A stretch of DNA of 7,460 nucleotides, from assembly GCA_030835065.1 (NCBI GenBank), contig JAUQWR010000659.1, forward strand, positions 1-7,460, written 5' to 3'. This document shows, piece after piece, positions 6,698 to 7,460 of the stretch. The position numbers and the translations under genes were made by a program. This DNA comes from Candidatus Kapaibacterium sp. Lineage in GTDB: Bacteria > Bacteroidota > Ignavibacteria > Kapaibacteriales > UBA2268. How positions within the stretch are numbered: position 1 is the stretch's first letter; the number at the start of each line of letters is the position of its first letter. The notes under the pieces were generated by a model that saw only the letters and a program-made list of their open reading frames with translations, did not search any database and had not been told where the DNA came from.

Positions 6698-6937
6698 TGA
6701 AAATAAGTTTTAGGAAAATTCTTACATTTGCCAGAGCTGTGTTATCGATTAAATTTGCGTAAAATATTAAAACATTTTGAATATTCACAAAGCAATTTAA
6801 TATTATTTTCAATAAGTTCCAAAAGAAAACTGACTTCCACTACAAGGTAAAAAATAGTCAAGAATATATAAAAATACTTTTAATTGTACACAAGAAAAAT
6901 ATGAATTATATAAAAGAGCGGAAGCCAGCAACCCTAA
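6698..6937. other. Gene-free AT-rich spacer between two leftward genes
   Basis: No open frame of useful length, no tRNA-like fold and no strong terminator is visible here. It separates the stop codon of the SDR gene from the promoter region of the exported-protein gene, so the two are probably separate transcription units. Confidence 0.6.
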
Positions 6938-7460
6938 TTATAGCATTATATTTCCGCCATTGACAGGTGTATAATTGCCACTTATAAATTTTGAAAAATC
7001 GGAGGCATAGAATAAAACTGCTCCTGCAATGTCTTCAGGCACAGCATTGCGGCGGAGTGGCGTATGGGAGGCGATCATGTGTTTTACTTCACTTGGTAAT
7101 AATTCTGTAGCATCTGTATCAGTAAGCCCCGGAGCAACTACATTGACTCTTATGCCATGTGGGCCCAATTCTATAGCTAATGCTTTTGCCAAACCATCTA
7201 AAGCAGATTTTGCTGTAGTATGTGTTGAAAATCCGGGTGTACTTCGTCGGGAACTAGAGCTTGAAATAATTATAATGCTTCCAGTTTTTCTGCTTATCAT
7301 ACTTGGAACAACTTCTTGCAGAGTCCAATAGCAAGCCTTAAGCTCTTTGAGTACTTTTATTTCGAAGTCTTCCCACGACTGCTCGGTAAAGGGAGCCATT
7401 TTGAAGTTGGGACCTGCATTTAATACTAATATATCTATCGGACCAAGCTCTTTGACAGTC
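6938..7460 (-). CDS. Short-chain dehydrogenase/reductase (SDR), 5' end outside the window, atypical catalytic residues
   Basis: The last 173 residues of a classical-type SDR; the frame stays open to the right edge, so the ATG at 7399 is internal. The first visible residues, LGPIDILVLNAG, are the NAG strand that follows the Rossmann core; the N-terminal TGxxxGxG is off the window. Counting from the internal Met: KTGSIIIISSSSSRR (38-52) supplies the catalytic Ser47. The position normally held by Tyr in YxxxK is His60 (STHTTAKSAL), with Lys64 kept and the usual 13-residue Ser-Tyr spacing preserved. The position of the structural Asn (NLxG) seems to be Glu19 (ELKA). IRVNVVAPGLTDTDA (83-97) and a GNYTPVNGG ending (141-149) are typical. 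Most such enzymes reduce or oxidise carbonyl/hydroxyl groups with NAD(P)H. I recall an SDR subgroup with ELKA, HxTAK and YTPVNGG, some near biosynthetic clusters; the substrate is unknown. Confidence 0.9.
   Translation of the reverse strand, partial: TVKELGPIDILVLNAGPNFKMAPFTEQSWEDFEIKVLKELKACYWTLQEVVPSMISRKTGSIIIISSSSSRRSTPGFSTHTTAKSALDGLAKALAIELGPHGIRVNVVAPGLTDTDATELLPSEVKHMIASHTPLRRNAVPEDIAGAVLFYASDFSKFISGNYTPVNGGNIML

Noticed and set aside
6918..6957. GCGGAA / TTCCGC inverted pair after the SDR gene as a terminator
   Set aside because: Only six base pairs around a 28-base loop, one arm lies inside the coding sequence, and no T tract follows on the minus strand.
7029..7331. 100-codon plus-strand frame opposite the SDR
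   Set aside because: Antisense shadow of a conserved SDR sequence.

Overview
The window looks like a piece of an AT-rich genome from the Bacteroidota/Chlorobiota (FCB) group. Three things point there: a type IX secretion system (T9SS) C-terminal sorting domain on the first, truncated gene; a TonB-dependent receptor with an N-terminal carboxypeptidase-regulatory-like domain and the outer-membrane beta-barrel type common in that group; and small exported lipoprotein-like or periplasmic proteins of unknown function. The genus cannot be read from the sequence.

Layout, left to right. Bases 2-1319 hold three rightward genes: the C-terminal end of a T9SS-exported surface protein, a small exported protein with a CPDC motif, and an O6-alkylguanine-DNA alkyltransferase (ogt). 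Gaps of about 50 bases separate them, so they may be one transcript. It ends at a GC-rich hairpin (1354-1387) that also serves the converging fumC. Fumarase C (1396-2793) reads leftward. It is divergent from an 809-residue TonB-dependent outer-membrane receptor (2972-5401), and the two share a very AT-rich 178-base promoter region. The receptor gene ends at a 14-bp perfect-stem terminator (5430-5467).

The 720 bases between the receptor and the next, convergent gene contain no credible gene. They are filled by a tandem array (about 5476-6060) of four long units plus a degenerate fifth, period about 121-144 bases. Each unit is built from short ACTTTGTG-type sub-repeats and a facing CACAAAG arm. 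This is the most unusual structure in the window. Beyond it, leftward, lie a small exported protein of unknown function (6123-6641) and the C-terminal 173 residues of a short-chain dehydrogenase/reductase (SDR, 6938 to the right edge). In the SDR the usual catalytic tyrosine is a histidine.

The genes do not form one obvious pathway. Fumarase is central metabolism, ogt is DNA repair, and the receptor and the secreted proteins belong to the cell envelope. I see no defence system, CRISPR array, transposase, tRNA or rRNA. No complete new system can be claimed; the repeat array and the atypical SDR are the best leads.
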